DNA of 64,000 bases, from positions 1 through 64,000 of the forward strand of contig CAVXGT010000010.1 of NCBI GenBank assembly GCA_963761475.1, written 5' to 3'. Each line of letters begins with the position of its first letter. Within the stretch, counting starts at the first letter, position 1. This DNA is from Ga0077555 sp963761475. Its GTDB lineage: Bacteria > Pseudomonadota > Alphaproteobacteria > Rhizobiales > Hyphomicrobiaceae. The translations under genes and the position numbers were made by a program. Below the pieces are notes generated by a model. The model saw nothing but the letters and a program-made list of their open reading frames with translations. It was not told the DNA's origin and ran no database searches. Of the stretch, positions 30,602 through 39,715 are shown piece by piece.

Positions 30602-31935
30602 ATGCAACCGATACGCTCCGTTCTTTGGATTGGCAGCACGCGAAGTCTGGAAGAGAGCCGCGTGACCGACGCCCCAGCTCTCGACCTGGCATGGGCACCG
30701 GACGTCGAAGGAGCTCTCGAGCTTCCACTCAACTGTTTCGATGGCGTGATCCTCGATGCCCCGAACCCGGAGACCCTGGAGGACGACCTCGGCCGCCTGA
30801 TCGGCGCTCCGGATCTTCCCCCCTGCTGGTACGTCTGGCCGGGGGGGATGGGGCACTCGCCAGAAGGATCAGCGAGGCGGGCGCCAGAGAGGTGGTGCTC
30901 GCCGACGAGAGCCAGGGGCGGGCCTCTGCGTTGGACCTCGTCGAACGGCTGGAGCGATCCTCCCCCGCGCGCGGTGCCGTCCCGCCGCGGCTGGAGGGAA
31001 TCATCGGCGAGAGCCCCGCCATCCGAGAGACCTTCGCCCTGGTGGATCGCGCAAGGCGCTCCGAGGCAACGGTGCTGCTGAGCGGCGAAACCGGAACCGG
31101 AAAGGAGCTTCTCGGTCGCGCGATCCACTCTGGCGGCCGACGTCGCTCCGGCCCGTTCGTGGCGGTGAACTGCGCCGCCTTTCCCGACTCGCTGCTGGAA
31201 AGCGAGCTCTTCGGACACAGGAAGGGCGCCTTCACCGGCGCCGATCGCGAGAAGCGAGGGCTGTTCGAGGCGGCGGGTGGCGGCACCCTGTTTCTGGACG
31301 AGATCGGCGAAACCTCCGGGCCGCTCCAGGTGAAGCTGCTGCGGGTCCTCCAGGAGAGGGAGGTCCGCCCCCTGGGAGGAACGCGCACCCGCCGCATCGA
31401 CGTCCGCGTAGTCGCCGCCACGAATCGTGACCTGCGCTTCGAGGTCTCCAACGGACACTTCCGCGAGGATCTCTTCTACCGTCTCGCGGTGTTCCCGATC
31501 ACCGTCCCACCGCTCCGCAGGCGTCCAGAGGACGTCTTGCCCCTGGTGGAGCACTTTCTGCATCGACACGGACGTCGCGAGCGAAAGCCCGGCTGCCACG
31601 TCTCCCGGGACGCCGCACACCTGCTGCTCAGCTACAGCTGGCCCGGGAACGTGCGTGAGCTCGAAAACGAGGTTCAGCGCGCCCTCGCCCTCTCGGAGCC
31701 CGGTGAGGAGATCACACCGGACGTCCTCTCGGACTCCGTCACCCGAATCCTCGAGCCGGTGGAAGCCGTGATGCGGGAGGGCGAATCGCTGCAGGAGACC
31801 TTGCAGCGCATCGAGTCCTGGCTGCTCCGCCGCGCCCTGGACGCCCACGACGGCCACCGCACTCGTACCGCCCGGCGGCTCGGCATCACCCGCGAAGGGC
31901 TCTACAAGAAGATGAAACGGTTCGGCATCGCCTGA
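30602..31935 (+). CDS. Sigma-54-dependent transcriptional activator (degenerate receiver, AAA+, Fis), one frameshift
   Basis: About 444 residues. Residues 1-115 look like a receiver fold (SVLWIGSTRSLEES, FDGVILDAPNPETLEDDLG) but lack the usual acidic pair after strand 1. The AAA+ domain is complete: Walker A LLSGETGTGKELLGRAIHS, the sigma-54 contact KGAFTGADREKRG, Walker B GTLFLDEIGETS, and arginine-finger region FREDLFYRLAVFP. The C-terminal Fis-type helix-turn-helix is RTARRLGITREGLYKKMKRF. A frameshift sits in the long G run at about 30840. It resembles the PEP-CTERM-box regulator family (PrsR) in layout and lies next to a -24/-12 PEP-CTERM promoter. Confidence 0.9.
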
Positions 31936-32002
31936 GCGTTCGCGAAGCCGAGCTGCGGCGATCCCCCGATCCGACACAGGCCCACGTCGCAGCCTCGTTT
32001 CT

Positions 32003-32037
32003 GGAAAGAGCTTTCCACAAAAAGGAAACTGTTTTCC
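32003..32037. promoter_or_regulatory. Tandem GGAA-N6-TTCC dyads, candidate enhancer (upstream activating sequence)
   Basis: GGAAAGAGCTTTCC at 32003-32016 and GGAAACTGTTTTCC at 32024-32037, 21 bp centre to centre. They lie about 130-150 bp upstream of the -24 element at 32160. The half-sites (GGAAA/TTTCC) and spacing match the pair at 7929-7964. The 353-bp gap 31936-32288 contains only these control elements. Confidence 0.62.
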
Positions 32038-32158
32038 TCGAGTCAGGCAGCGCCATCCCTTTCCAAGATCCCGACCTCGATCGGCACAGACAGGGAAATC
32101 TGATCGGAATCAATCAGTTAGCGGATGACCGGCGGAGCGCGGCTCCAGCCTCCCGGGC

Positions 32159-32175
32159 CGGCCCGATTCTTGCGG
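32159..32175 (+). promoter_or_regulatory. Sigma-54 (-24/-12) promoter for PEP-CTERM gene
   Basis: CGGCCCGATTCTTGCGG: GG at 32160-32161, GC at 32172-32173, 10-base spacing, TTGC at -12. Predicted start near 32185, with a leader of about 100 nt to the PEP-CTERM gene at 32289. Unlike the promoter at 8060, no terminator-like hairpin follows. Confidence 0.58.
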
Positions 32176-32288
32176 CGAATGCAGACGGTTTGTTGTAAAT
32201 CGCGCCAGGCCGGCGGAGGCTAGCTGTAGCGAGACACGCGGATTCTGAGGAAAGCCATTCTCGGCTGGCGGCGCGGGAGGGAAGCGCA

Positions 32289-33141
32289 ATGAAACGTGCT
32301 CTCGCTCATTGGACGGCAGCCGGCTGCGTCGCGGCGTCCCTGGCTCTCGCCCCCGCTCCGGGCGCCGGCGCGGCCACGCTGGACTTCACGGGGACGCTGC
32401 AAGTCCTCATTGCGGACATGCGCGACGTAGGGGGGAACCCGGCGTCTCTGACCGCCGCTGGCGGGGGGAGCGCGCTGGTCAACGGGTCGGGCGGCGGCAT
32501 CCACCTGAACTCACTCGCCCTGGCGGGCGGCAGCTTCGGGCCGACGACGGTGACGTTCCCGGGCTCGTCGCTCACGAACGTGACCGGCATCTCGTCGCTT
32601 CGCCTCACGCTCGCGGGGAACCTGACCGGGAGCTTCTCCGGGATCTCCGGGGGGCCGCCCGGCGGGGGACCGATGGGCGTAGCCGGGATCGCGAAGATCT
32701 GCTTGATCTTCGGCGGGCCCGGCTGCATCGCCGCCGTTCCGCTTCCCTCTCACACCGACTGGAGGAGGAGCCGGCTTCGGCATCGGAGGAACGCGGACTA
32801 CGACTGGCGCCGTGAATATCACCCTTCAGAACGCCCCGTGGACCATCGGCCAGCCGGTGATGACGATCCACACCCCGAACAGCACGATCTCGACACCGAC
32901 GCTGCCGGGGGGCTTCGCCCATGGCCCGGCCTCGCTCACCTCGAGTACCGCGCAGCCCTCAGGCGTCGTGCAGCTGGTGACGGTGAGCAAGGTCTTCACG
33001 AGCCTTACGGGCGCGTTCCCTGAGGTGCCACTCACCGGCGTTCTGACACTGCGCTTCGTCCCCGAACCCGGGACCCTGATGCTGTTCGCCTCGGGCGTGC
33101 TAGGCCTCGCCGTCGCGGGTCGGCGGCGCGGGAGGCGGTAA
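32289..33141 (+). CDS. PEP-CTERM sorting-domain protein, one frameshift
   Basis: The signal peptide (MKRALAHWTAAGCVAASLAL then APAPGAGA) starts a Gly/Ser/Thr-rich beta protein of about 284 residues. A frameshift at about 32748 joins PGCIAAVPLP to LTPTGGGAGFGIGG and then VNITLQNAPWTIG. The C-terminus FVPEPGTLMLFASGVLGLAV plus RRRGRR is a full PEP-CTERM signal. Function beyond surface or matrix sorting is unknown. It is preceded by the tandem dyads and -24/-12 promoter and lies directly downstream of the sigma-54 activator. Confidence 0.87.
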
Positions 33142-33172
33142 AGACTCGCGACGCAGGAGGCTGGCGCTTGCG

Positions 33173-34760
33173 TCAGCGCCCGGGCTCCTCGCCGTACGTC
33201 TCTCGGGCCCGGCGCAAGAACGCCTCGGCGCGAGCGCCGGGCCTCGCGACCTTCGGCGCTGCGCGGACCGTAGAGGTTCGCCGCCGCCTCCATGAATCGG
33301 GCGGCCGACGCGAAGCGCTCCTGCTCCGCCAGGAGCAGCGCGACGAAGCGGGCCACACTGGCGAGATCCGGATCGAGGGCGAAGGCCTCACGGGCCTTGC
33401 GCGCGCCGAGGAAGCGCGAGCTCTCCTTGGCCTCGAGGGCTTCGAGGACGCCGAGCCGCCGGAACTGCAGGTTGAGTTGCAGGGCCTGCGCGAGCGCCGC
33501 GGTCAGCTCGCCGTGGTCGACGAAGGGGAAGGACGTTGGCATGGACACCTCCGGGGCCGAAGCGGCGCCCGCGCAGGAGCTCGACGATCCTCCGGTTCGC
33601 CGGGTCGAGCTCCAGGGAAGCGCCGCTCGGGTTCATGATCGAGTCGAGGTCGGGGTTGATGTGGACGGCGCCGTAGAGGTGCAGCACCTCGTGGATCAGC
33701 GTGCGGCTCTCCACCTGCCCCGGCTCGAGGCGAACCAGCATCCGCCGTCCCAGGTACTCGGCCTGGCCGAGCCGCCACTTGCCTCGCCGCCGGGGCACGG
33801 GGCGCTCGGTCGAAGGCGGCGATGATTCCGGCCGCGGGCAGCGCCCGGACGCTCGAGAGAAAGGCCTCGTCGATCGAGGCCAGCTGGCTCCCGGCGTCGC
33901 TCGACGAGAAGGGCGCCAAGGAGACCGGGACGAAGGCGGTCCCCAGCACGGGATCGAGAGACGCGGAGAGCGCGGCCCAGACCACGCGAAGCCGCATCTC
34001 CCAGTAGGGTGATCGGCGCACGCGTCTCGTCGGCGTAGCAGTGGACGGGGACGACCCGCCTGCGGGCCCAGCGCTCGTCCAGCCGCTGGAGCACGCGAAA
34101 GGCGGCCACACCGCTGGCCGGATCGAGATCCGCGAACCAGGTGTGGTCTGCGAGCTGGGAGCGCGCCTCCTCGCGGAGGCCTTTCGCGAGGAGCAGCCCG
34201 AGCCGCCTGAAGGCGCGCCCACGGGTCGTAGGGATGGGCCTCCGCCACCCGAAGCGCCTCGGCCGGGTCCGCGCTGGGACGCCGCGGCGCTCGGCCGGTG
34301 AGCGCAGCGAGCTCCGCGTGGGCCTCGAGGTGGAGCAGGCTCGCGCGCCGCAGGGCCCGCTCGAGCCGTTCGCGCGCTGCGGCCTCGTCGCCGGCACGAC
34401 GCTCCAGGCGGGCCAGGAGCACCAGCGCATCCGCGTCCTCGGGGGCCCGCTCGAGCGCTTCGCCGGCGAAGCGCCGGGCCGCGTCCGGGTCGTCGCGGGC
34501 CAGGGCCACCCGCGCCAGCCCGATGCGAGGCGAGTCGCCTCCCGATCCGCCTCGAGGGCGCGGCGGAAGCGCGTCTCCGCGACGTCGATCTCGCCGCGCG
34601 CCAGGGCCAGGTCTCCGAGCTCCACGAGGGTGGTCGCGAGCTCGCTCTCGGTGTGGACTGGAACGGAATCGGGTAGCTGCTCCGCATCGCGCGCCGGGCC
34701 CCGGCAGTCCGCCAACAGCACCATCAGAAGAGCGAGGCCCAGGCGGATCAACCACCTCAC
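33173..34760 (-). CDS. TPR-containing metzincin-type metalloprotease lipoprotein, heavily frameshifted
   Basis: About 529 codons across at least six frameshifts. The start VRWLIRLGLALLMVLLADC ends at a possible lipidation Cys (Asp at -1 is unusual). TPR-like helices follow (LGDLALARGEIDVAETRFRR, AGEALERAPEDADALVLLAR). A middle region is VPVHCYADETRAPITLLGD. The catalytic part reads SRTLIHEVLHLYGAVH, an exact HExxHxxGxxH zinc site, then DSIMNPSG as Met-turn. More TPR-like helices (LGARKAREAFALDPDLASVA) end the protein. The motif set is that of metzincins. Substrate unknown. It converges on the PEP-CTERM gene. Confidence 0.65.
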
Positions 34761-34884
34761 GCGGTGAGGGCCGGCCGCTTCACCCCCGCTCGGATTCCTC
34801 ACCACGAGCGTGCCTGAGCGTAGTCGACAGTTGATACCATTCGAACGCAGTATCGGATATTTCGAGGCAGAGCGGAGGCCAGCA

Positions 34885-35262
34885 ATGAAAGACCATGCAG
34901 CGCGCACGACGACGGCGCCCACCATCTCGGAGGCGGGAATCAAGGACAACGCGTTCCCAACACTCTGGGGTGCAGTCGCGAACCATCCGCGAGGTCTTTC
35001 CAGGAACCGTCGTCGCCCCCTACTTGATGTTGGGCGGCAGCGACGCCCACCACTTCTACACCTCGACCGAGGACGTCTACCGCTTCATGCCGTTCCTGCT
35101 CTCCGAGCACGATCTCGAGGGCATCCACGGAACTGACGAGCGAGTCTCGATCGAGGCCCTCTCGAAGGGGTGCGTTTCTACGTACGGCTCCTGCACAATG
35201 CCGCCGGTGCGCCCCCCGCGGACGAGGCGGGCCTCGAAGCACACACGGCAGTCGTCGAATAG
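34885..35262 (+). pseudogene. C-terminal remnant of an M20-family peptidase
   Basis: The stretch TTTAPTISEAGIKDNAFP, then (after a frameshift at about 34978) SRTIREVFPGTVVAPYLMLG, GSDAHHFYTSTEDVYRFMPF, IHGTDERVSIEALSKG and VRFYVRLLHNAAG is the last 120 residues of an M20 carboxypeptidase. The N-terminal roughly 350 residues with most zinc ligands are missing, and nothing upstream resembles them. It is therefore a remnant, or the end of a gene lost by misassembly, not a working enzyme. Confidence 0.7.
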
Positions 35263-35571
35263 ACGTAATCCCATCGAATTGCTCTGGAAAACCGCCGGAT
35301 CCGCCTTCGGTCGATGCGCAACAGCGTCCCTCAGGGGCTGTCGAATTCAGGAAAAATTCGCTAGGGTCGCCGCCGGAGTGTGTCCATTCGACTACGTCAC
35401 AATGCCATTGTCGACGGGTCGAGTGTGTCTGTTGGTCGGTCACTGCTGCGTTTGCAGGAGGTCGCGGGTAGCGGGAACCGTGCATCTCGAGTCGGAGTCG
35501 AGTGATCCGAGCCATTCACCCCGTTTCGTTTCCCGATCCGGAATAGATGATTCTCGAAAGAGGAGGTAGCA
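35263..35571. other. 309-bp gap upstream of citrate synthase
   Basis: No gene, tRNA or repeat is visible. It is slightly richer in A/T than its surroundings and presumably carries the citrate synthase promoter, but I see no pair of hexamers at proper spacing that I would call. It ends with an AGAGGAGG ribosome site before 35572. Confidence 0.5.
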
Positions 35572-36873
35572 ATGCCGCTCAAGGATGTCTTGAGGGAGAA
35601 GATCGAGGCGCACCGTCCCAGGACACAGAAACTGCTCAAGCAGCACGGCGACGTCAAGGTGGGTGAGGTGACCATCGCCCAGGCAATCGGTGGCGCGAGA
35701 GGCGTTCGCTGCCTCGTCACCGACATCTCGTATCTGGACCCCGAGGAGGGGATCCGCTTCCGAGGAAAGACCATCCCGGAGGTAATGGAAGCGCTACCGA
35801 GGCCGAAGGGGAAGGATTATCCCTACGTCGAAGGCTTCTGGTATCTCCTGCTGACAGGCGATGTCCCGACCGCGAAGCAGGCGCTGGAGGTCGTCGAGGA
35901 TTTCAAAGCCAGGAGCCCGGTACCCCAGTACGTCTTCGATCTGCTCCGGGCGCTGCCGCGCGATACCCATCCGATGACGATGTTCTCCGCGGCCATCGTC
36001 GCCATGCAGCGCGAGTCGAAGTTCGCGAAGAACTACAAGGAATCCTACGACCGGATGACCGCCTGGGAGTCGATGTACGAGGACTCCACCGACATTCTGG
36101 CGAGGATCCCCGCCATCGCTGCGTACATCTACAGGATGAAGTACCGCAACGATACGCCGATCGCGCCGAACCCGGATCTCGACCTCGGGGGCAACTTCGC
36201 CCACATGATGGGAATCGATCCGCCCTACGACGATGTCGCGAGGATGTACTTCATTCTTCACTCCGACCACGAGTCCGGGAATGCCTCGGCTCACACCACG
36301 CACCTGGTCGCTTCCACCCTCTCCGATGCCTACTACGCCCTCTCGGCCGGCATCAACGCCCTGGCCGGGCCGTTGCACGGCCTGGCGAACGAAGAGGTGC
36401 TCCGCTGGATCCAGGGCGTCTTCGAGAAGCTGGGCGGGAAGATCCCGACCCAGGAAGAGCTCAAGAAGTTCCTGTGGGACACGCTGAACAGCGGGCAGGT
36501 CATTCCCGGCTACGGACACGCCGTGCTCCGAAAGACCGACCCGAGGTATTCCTCGCAGCGTGACTATTGTCTGAAGCACCTGCCGGACGACGATCTCTTC
36601 AAGGTCGTGTCTGGGATCTACGAGGTCGCTCCGGACATTCTGCGGGAGCAGGGCAAGGCCAAGAATCCGTGGCCCAACGTCGACGCCCAGTCCGGCGTGA
36701 TTCAGTGGCACTACGGGCTCACCGAGTACGAGTTCTACACGGTGCTGTTCGGCGTCGGAAGAGCGATCGGCGTGCTCGCCAACATCACCTGGGACAGGGC
36801 TCTCGGTTACGCCCTCGAGCGACCCAAGTCGCTCACCACCGCCATGCTCGAGAAGACCGCCGGCATCTCCTAG
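35572..36873 (+). CDS. gltA: Citrate synthase, eukaryote-like (mitochondrial-type)
   Basis: Condenses acetyl-CoA with oxaloacetate at entry to the TCA cycle. 433 residues, no frameshift. The catalytic residues are clear: His in ILHSDHESGNASAHTTHLVA, His in IPGYGHAVLRKTDPR and Asp in NPWPNVDAQSGVIQWHYG. The N-terminal helices (MPLKDVLREKIEAHRPRT) and the LSAGINALAGPLHGLANEE block are those of the mitochondrial-type enzyme rather than the hexameric GltA of enterobacteria. An AGGAGG ribosome site lies 7 bases before the ATG. It is followed by an intrinsic terminator. Confidence 0.95.
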   Translation: MPLKDVLREKIEAHRPRTQKLLKQHGDVKVGEVTIAQAIGGARGVRCLVTDISYLDPEEGIRFRGKTIPEVMEALPRPKGKDYPYVEGFWYLLLTGDVPTAKQALEVVEDFKARSPVPQYVFDLLRALPRDTHPMTMFSAAIVAMQRESKFAKNYKESYDRMTAWESMYEDSTDILARIPAIAAYIYRMKYRNDTPIAPNPDLDLGGNFAHMMGIDPPYDDVARMYFILHSDHESGNASAHTTHLVASTLSDAYYALSAGINALAGPLHGLANEEVLRWIQGVFEKLGGKIPTQEELKKFLWDTLNSGQVIPGYGHAVLRKTDPRYSSQRDYCLKHLPDDDLFKVVSGIYEVAPDILREQGKAKNPWPNVDAQSGVIQWHYGLTEYEFYTVLFGVGRAIGVLANITWDRALGYALERPKSLTTAMLEKTAGIS

Positions 36874-36898
36874 AGCATCCAGACCCTTTCGGTAACGG

Positions 36899-36930
36899 AA
36901 AAGGGGCCCTCGAGATCGGGGGCCCCTTTT
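36899..36930 (+). terminator. Rho-independent terminator after citrate synthase
   Basis: An 11-bp perfect stem pairs AAAAGGGGCCC at 36899-36909 with GGGCCCCTTTT at 36920-36930, closing a 10-base loop. It starts 26 bases after the stop codon. The T tract is part of the stem, so it could also work from the other strand. Confidence 0.8.
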
Positions 36931-36983
36931 CTCGTCTTGCCAGGGGGCTGACGGCCGAAGAGCGCGAATAGAGAGGCCCGAGA

Positions 36984-37724
36984 TTGAGGGAGTTCGCACG
37001 GGATATCCATCTGGTCGAGTCGACCGTTCGGTTCTACGGCGTCAGAATCCAGACGCGCATGACCGTCGTTCGACTCTCCGGCTCGCGGCTATTCATCCAT
37101 TCTCCCGTGCCCCTCGATGCTGCGATCCGACGCGATCTGGACGGCCTCGGTGAGGTCGCCTTCATCGTCTCTCCGAACAAGATCCACCATCTGTCGATGG
37201 GCGAATACATCGATGCCTATCCGCGGGCAAAGGCGTTCGCCTCCCCCGGTCTTCCCGAGCGCCGCCCCGACCTCCGCTTCGACGGCATTCTCGGCGACGA
37301 GCCGGATCCCGGGTGGGCCGCCGAGCTCGACCAGGCAGAGATCCGCGGCAACGTCTTCTTCTCCGAGATCGTCTTCCTTCACCGGGCTTCGCGTACTCTG
37401 GTGGTAGCGGACCTCGTCGAGAACCTCGACCGAGAGACCGCATCCATCGTCGGACGGACGCTCGCGCGGCTCTTCGGCGTCGGATCGGAGCCGGTGGCAT
37501 CTCCGGAACACCGCCTCTACACGAGCGATGCCCCGGCAGCGACCGAGTCTTTCCAGCGCCTCCGCTCCTGGGATTTCGAGAGAATCGTTCTCTCCCATGG
37601 AGCGCTCATCGAATCCGATGGTCGCGCGGTGATGGACGCCGTCGGCGAACACCTCCTCTGTCGGGGCAGAAGGCGCTCGAACGCCTCGAAGAAGATCCTC
37701 GAATTGCTGGCGAGGCTTCAGTAG
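36984..37724 (+). CDS. DUF4336 family protein (metallo-beta-lactamase-like fold)
   Basis: 246 residues, TTG start. The pattern DIHLVESTVRFYGVRIQTRM then TVVRLSGSRLFIHSPVPLD, then FIVSPNKIHHLSMGEYIDAY and SEIVFLHRASRTLVVADLVEN is that of DUF4336, a cytoplasmic family related to metallo-beta-lactamases in which the HxHxDH motif is reduced. Here NKIHHL provides only part of the metal ligands. The late His in IVLSHGALIESDG is kept. No signal peptide. Function unknown. Confidence 0.75.
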   Translation: MREFARDIHLVESTVRFYGVRIQTRMTVVRLSGSRLFIHSPVPLDAAIRRDLDGLGEVAFIVSPNKIHHLSMGEYIDAYPRAKAFASPGLPERRPDLRFDGILGDEPDPGWAAELDQAEIRGNVFFSEIVFLHRASRTLVVADLVENLDRETASIVGRTLARLFGVGSEPVASPEHRLYTSDAPAATESFQRLRSWDFERIVLSHGALIESDGRAVMDAVGEHLLCRGRRRSNASKKILELLARLQ

Positions 37725-37733
37725 TAGCATCAA

Positions 37734-37767
37734 CGGGGACGTTGTTGAACGTTCAACAACGTCCCCG
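37734..37767. repeat. Perfect 34-bp palindrome between convergent genes
   Basis: Arm 1 is CGGGGACGTTGTTGAAC at 37734-37750, and arm 2 at 37751-37767 is its exact reverse complement, with no loop spacer. It sits 10 bp after one gene's stop and 10 bp before the other's. It could act as a bidirectional terminator or be a REP-type intergenic element. Confidence 0.85.
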
Positions 37768-37776
37768 CTTGACTCG

Positions 37777-38571
37777 CTAGTTTCCCGTGAACTCGGGCTC
37801 CCGCTTCTCGAAGAACGCCTTCACGCCCTCGCGAAAGTCCTCAGTGGATGCGGTCAGCATCCATTGGTCGTGATCCATGTGCATGATGGATCGATCCAGC
37901 GCGGAGACCACGGCGTTCACGCTCCGCTTGATCATCTGGGCTGGCAGAGGCGGCTGGCGGGCGTATTCTTCGGCCACCGCCCGCGCCCTCTCCATCAGCT
38001 GATCGCCCTCGACGACCTCGTCGTAGAATCCCCAGCGGAGCAGGGTCTCCGCATCCTCGTTGCGTCCCAAGGCAATCATCCGCTTGGCGCGGGAGGGGCC
38101 GATCAGATGCACGCAGAGCGGCAAGGCGACCCAGTGCAGGTTCATACCGCGCCGGATCTCCGGGTAGCCGCAGAATGAATCGCGCGCGCCGATCCGGAAG
38201 TCGCATGCGGTCGCGATGCAGGCACCGCCCCCCAGCGCGACGCCGTTGATGGCGGCAATCGTGATCTGGTCCATCTCGAAGATGCTCCGGATCATCTCGG
38301 GCCCTACGCGGATCTCTCTTCTCTGCCGCAGTCGGGTGGACTCCGCTCCGCCGGTGCGATCCGGATCGGCGAGATCCGCGCCCGCACTGAAATGCTTGCC
38401 CTTTCCGGTGAAGACGACGGCGCGGGTGTCCACATCGTCGCGAAACGCGAGCGCGGCATCGGTGATCTCCAGCATGAGATCGCGACTGAGCGCGTTCAGC
38501 TTCTCCGGTCGGTCGAACGTCACGACCGCGACGTTCCCGTGCCTGGCGATCTCGAGGTGCTGATGAGCCAC
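37777..38571 (-). CDS. Enoyl-CoA hydratase/isomerase (crotonase) family protein
   Basis: 264 residues, no frameshift. Crotonase blocks: VAVVTFDRPEKLNALSRDLM, VFTGKGKHFSAGADLAD (first oxyanion-hole segment), AAINGVALGGGACIATACDF (second) and GYPEIRRGMNLHWVALPLCV (with an acidic residue at the usual catalytic position). RMIALGRNEDAETLLRWGF and GVKAFFEKREPEFTG complete the fold. Fatty-acid or other acyl-CoA metabolism is likely; the substrate cannot be assigned. Divergent from the Tad locus. Confidence 0.9.
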   Translation of the reverse strand: MAHQHLEIARHGNVAVVTFDRPEKLNALSRDLMLEITDAALAFRDDVDTRAVVFTGKGKHFSAGADLADPDRTGGAESTRLRQRREIRVGPEMIRSIFEMDQITIAAINGVALGGGACIATACDFRIGARDSFCGYPEIRRGMNLHWVALPLCVHLIGPSRAKRMIALGRNEDAETLLRWGFYDEVVEGDQLMERARAVAEEYARQPPLPAQMIKRSVNAVVSALDRSIMHMDHDQWMLTASTEDFREGVKAFFEKREPEFTGN

Positions 38572-38714
38572 GATCGATCCCTCCCCGATAAGGGCCCTCG
38601 CCTGGGCGAAACGACGCGGCTTCAGAGCCAGGCGGGGCGTCGAGGCACGAAAGTATCATATCTCTAGTATGGGCCGCGGCGGCGACCGTCGTGTCCACGC
38701 CGCCGCAGCGCACC

Positions 38715-38824
38715 TGTGAAGCGCTTCACCAATTGGGCCGCTTTTGTGAAGCGGTTCTCTGCTCGGGCGCGGAAAAGCGCAATCCGTCGAGAAAAAAGTC
38801 GGGGTCCGTGTGAACGAATTCACA
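38715..38824. promoter_or_regulatory. Three CRP/FNR-type operators upstream of the Tad pilin gene
   Basis: TGTGA-N6-TCACA sites: 38715-38730 (TGTGAAGCGCTTCACC, one mismatch), 38745-38760 (TGTGAAGCGGTTCTCT, weaker) and 38809-38824 (TGTGAACGAATTCACA, perfect). Centres are 30 and 64 bp apart, near whole helical turns. The last is centred 94 bp before the pilin start. A further perfect site lies at 47363 in the same locus. They fill the 339-bp gap 38572-38910, which otherwise holds no gene. Confidence 0.62.
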
Positions 38825-38910
38825 GGGGGATCCGCTCGGCTCGGCGACACTGCGTCCATGTCAAGTCACTCGAATGCGCCTCTCGAGCGCGAAACTGGGA
38901 GAACCTGGAA

Positions 38911-39081
38911 ATGTCAAATCTGATCAAGCGCTTCCTCCACGAGGAGGACGGTATGGAATTCGTGGAGTGGTCCCTGGTGGCCACGATGTTCGCCCTCGCC
39001 GGGATCGTAGCCTGGCAGAACCTGGGCACAGCCATCACCAATGCGCTGAACAACATCGGCACCCAGATCAACACCCCGTAG
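38911..39081 (+). CDS. flp: Flp/Fap-type pilin
   Basis: A 56-residue type IVb prepilin. The short leader MSNLIKRFLHEEDG is cut after Gly by the prepilin peptidase, giving MEFVEWSLVATMFALAG, with Glu at +5 and Trp at +6 in place of the common Tyr. A single hydrophobic helix and a short TAITNALNNIGTQINTP tail complete it. It is the major subunit of the Tad pilus whose assembly genes follow. The start is chosen because the upstream in-frame extension would place the leader far from the N-terminus. Confidence 0.92.
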   Translation: MSNLIKRFLHEEDGMEFVEWSLVATMFALAGIVAWQNLGTAITNALNNIGTQINTP

Positions 39082-39100
39082 CGGACGAGAAGCCACTACC

Positions 39101-39715
39101 ATGAAACCCACGTCCTCGAGCAATCGGCTGGTCTCAACGGCCGCCGCGGTTCTCGCTGGAGCTGCGCTGTTCTCGACCGGCGCCTTCGTCACCGGGCCCG
39201 AGATCATCGCTGCAGGGTTGCTGATGGTAGTGGTGGAGGAGGACATCCGGCAGCGGCGCATCCCGAATCGCATCACCTTCTTCGGGCTGGCCGCTGCAAT
39301 CCTCCACGCCACCTGGACGGCGGGGCTCGTCGGTCTCTTCTCTGCCCTGGCGGGAGCGGGCCTCGGCCTCGCCGTCCTGGCGGTTCCTTTCGCGATGCGC
39401 TGGATGGGCGCGGGCGACGTGAAGGCCGTGATGGCGCTGGGCGCCTTCTTCGGCGTCGCGGCGCTCCCGGGCCTGCTCTGGTGGATCACCATGGTCGGGG
39501 GCGCCTTCGCGCTCTGCACGATCCTCTCTAGAGAGGGTCTGTGCGACGTGGCGCGCCGCTGGGCGGGGAGCTTGATGCTCACCGCGTTCGAGCGGCGCCC
39601 CCGCTATCTCGCTCCGGCGGCCGGCTCCACACCAGCCACGGGGATTCCTTTCGGCGTCGCGATCGCACTTGGTGTCGCGGCCTACCAAGCAGGGGGATCG
39701 ACATGGATTTCCTGA
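39101..39715 (+). CDS. cpaA: Prepilin peptidase, TadV/CpaA family
   Basis: 204 residues, about six membrane helices. The two catalytic Asp of the aspartic prepilin peptidases are visible: VVVEEDIRQRRIPNRITFFG (first) and MRWMGAGDVKAVMALGAFFG (GxGDxK, second). The methyltransferase domain of PilD is absent, as in TadV/CpaA. It cleaves the Flp leader at the inner membrane. It follows the pilin by 19 bp and overlaps the next gene by 13 bases. Confidence 0.92.
   Translation: MKPTSSSNRLVSTAAAVLAGAALFSTGAFVTGPEIIAAGLLMVVVEEDIRQRRIPNRITFFGLAAAILHATWTAGLVGLFSALAGAGLGLAVLAVPFAMRWMGAGDVKAVMALGAFFGVAALPGLLWWITMVGGAFALCTILSREGLCDVARRWAGSLMLTAFERRPRYLAPAAGSTPATGIPFGVAIALGVAAYQAGGSTWIS

Noticed and set aside
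28969..31977. Open frame of about 1,000 codons on the minus strand
   Set aside because: It lies opposite the acidic-repeat gene and the sigma-54 activator. Its Val/Ala/Leu-rich product is the mirror of the GAC/GAG-rich codons and shows no domain.
38833..38856. GG/GC elements before the pilin gene as a possible -24/-12 promoter
   Set aside because: No GG-N10-GC spacing; nearest pairs are 7 or 12 bases apart.
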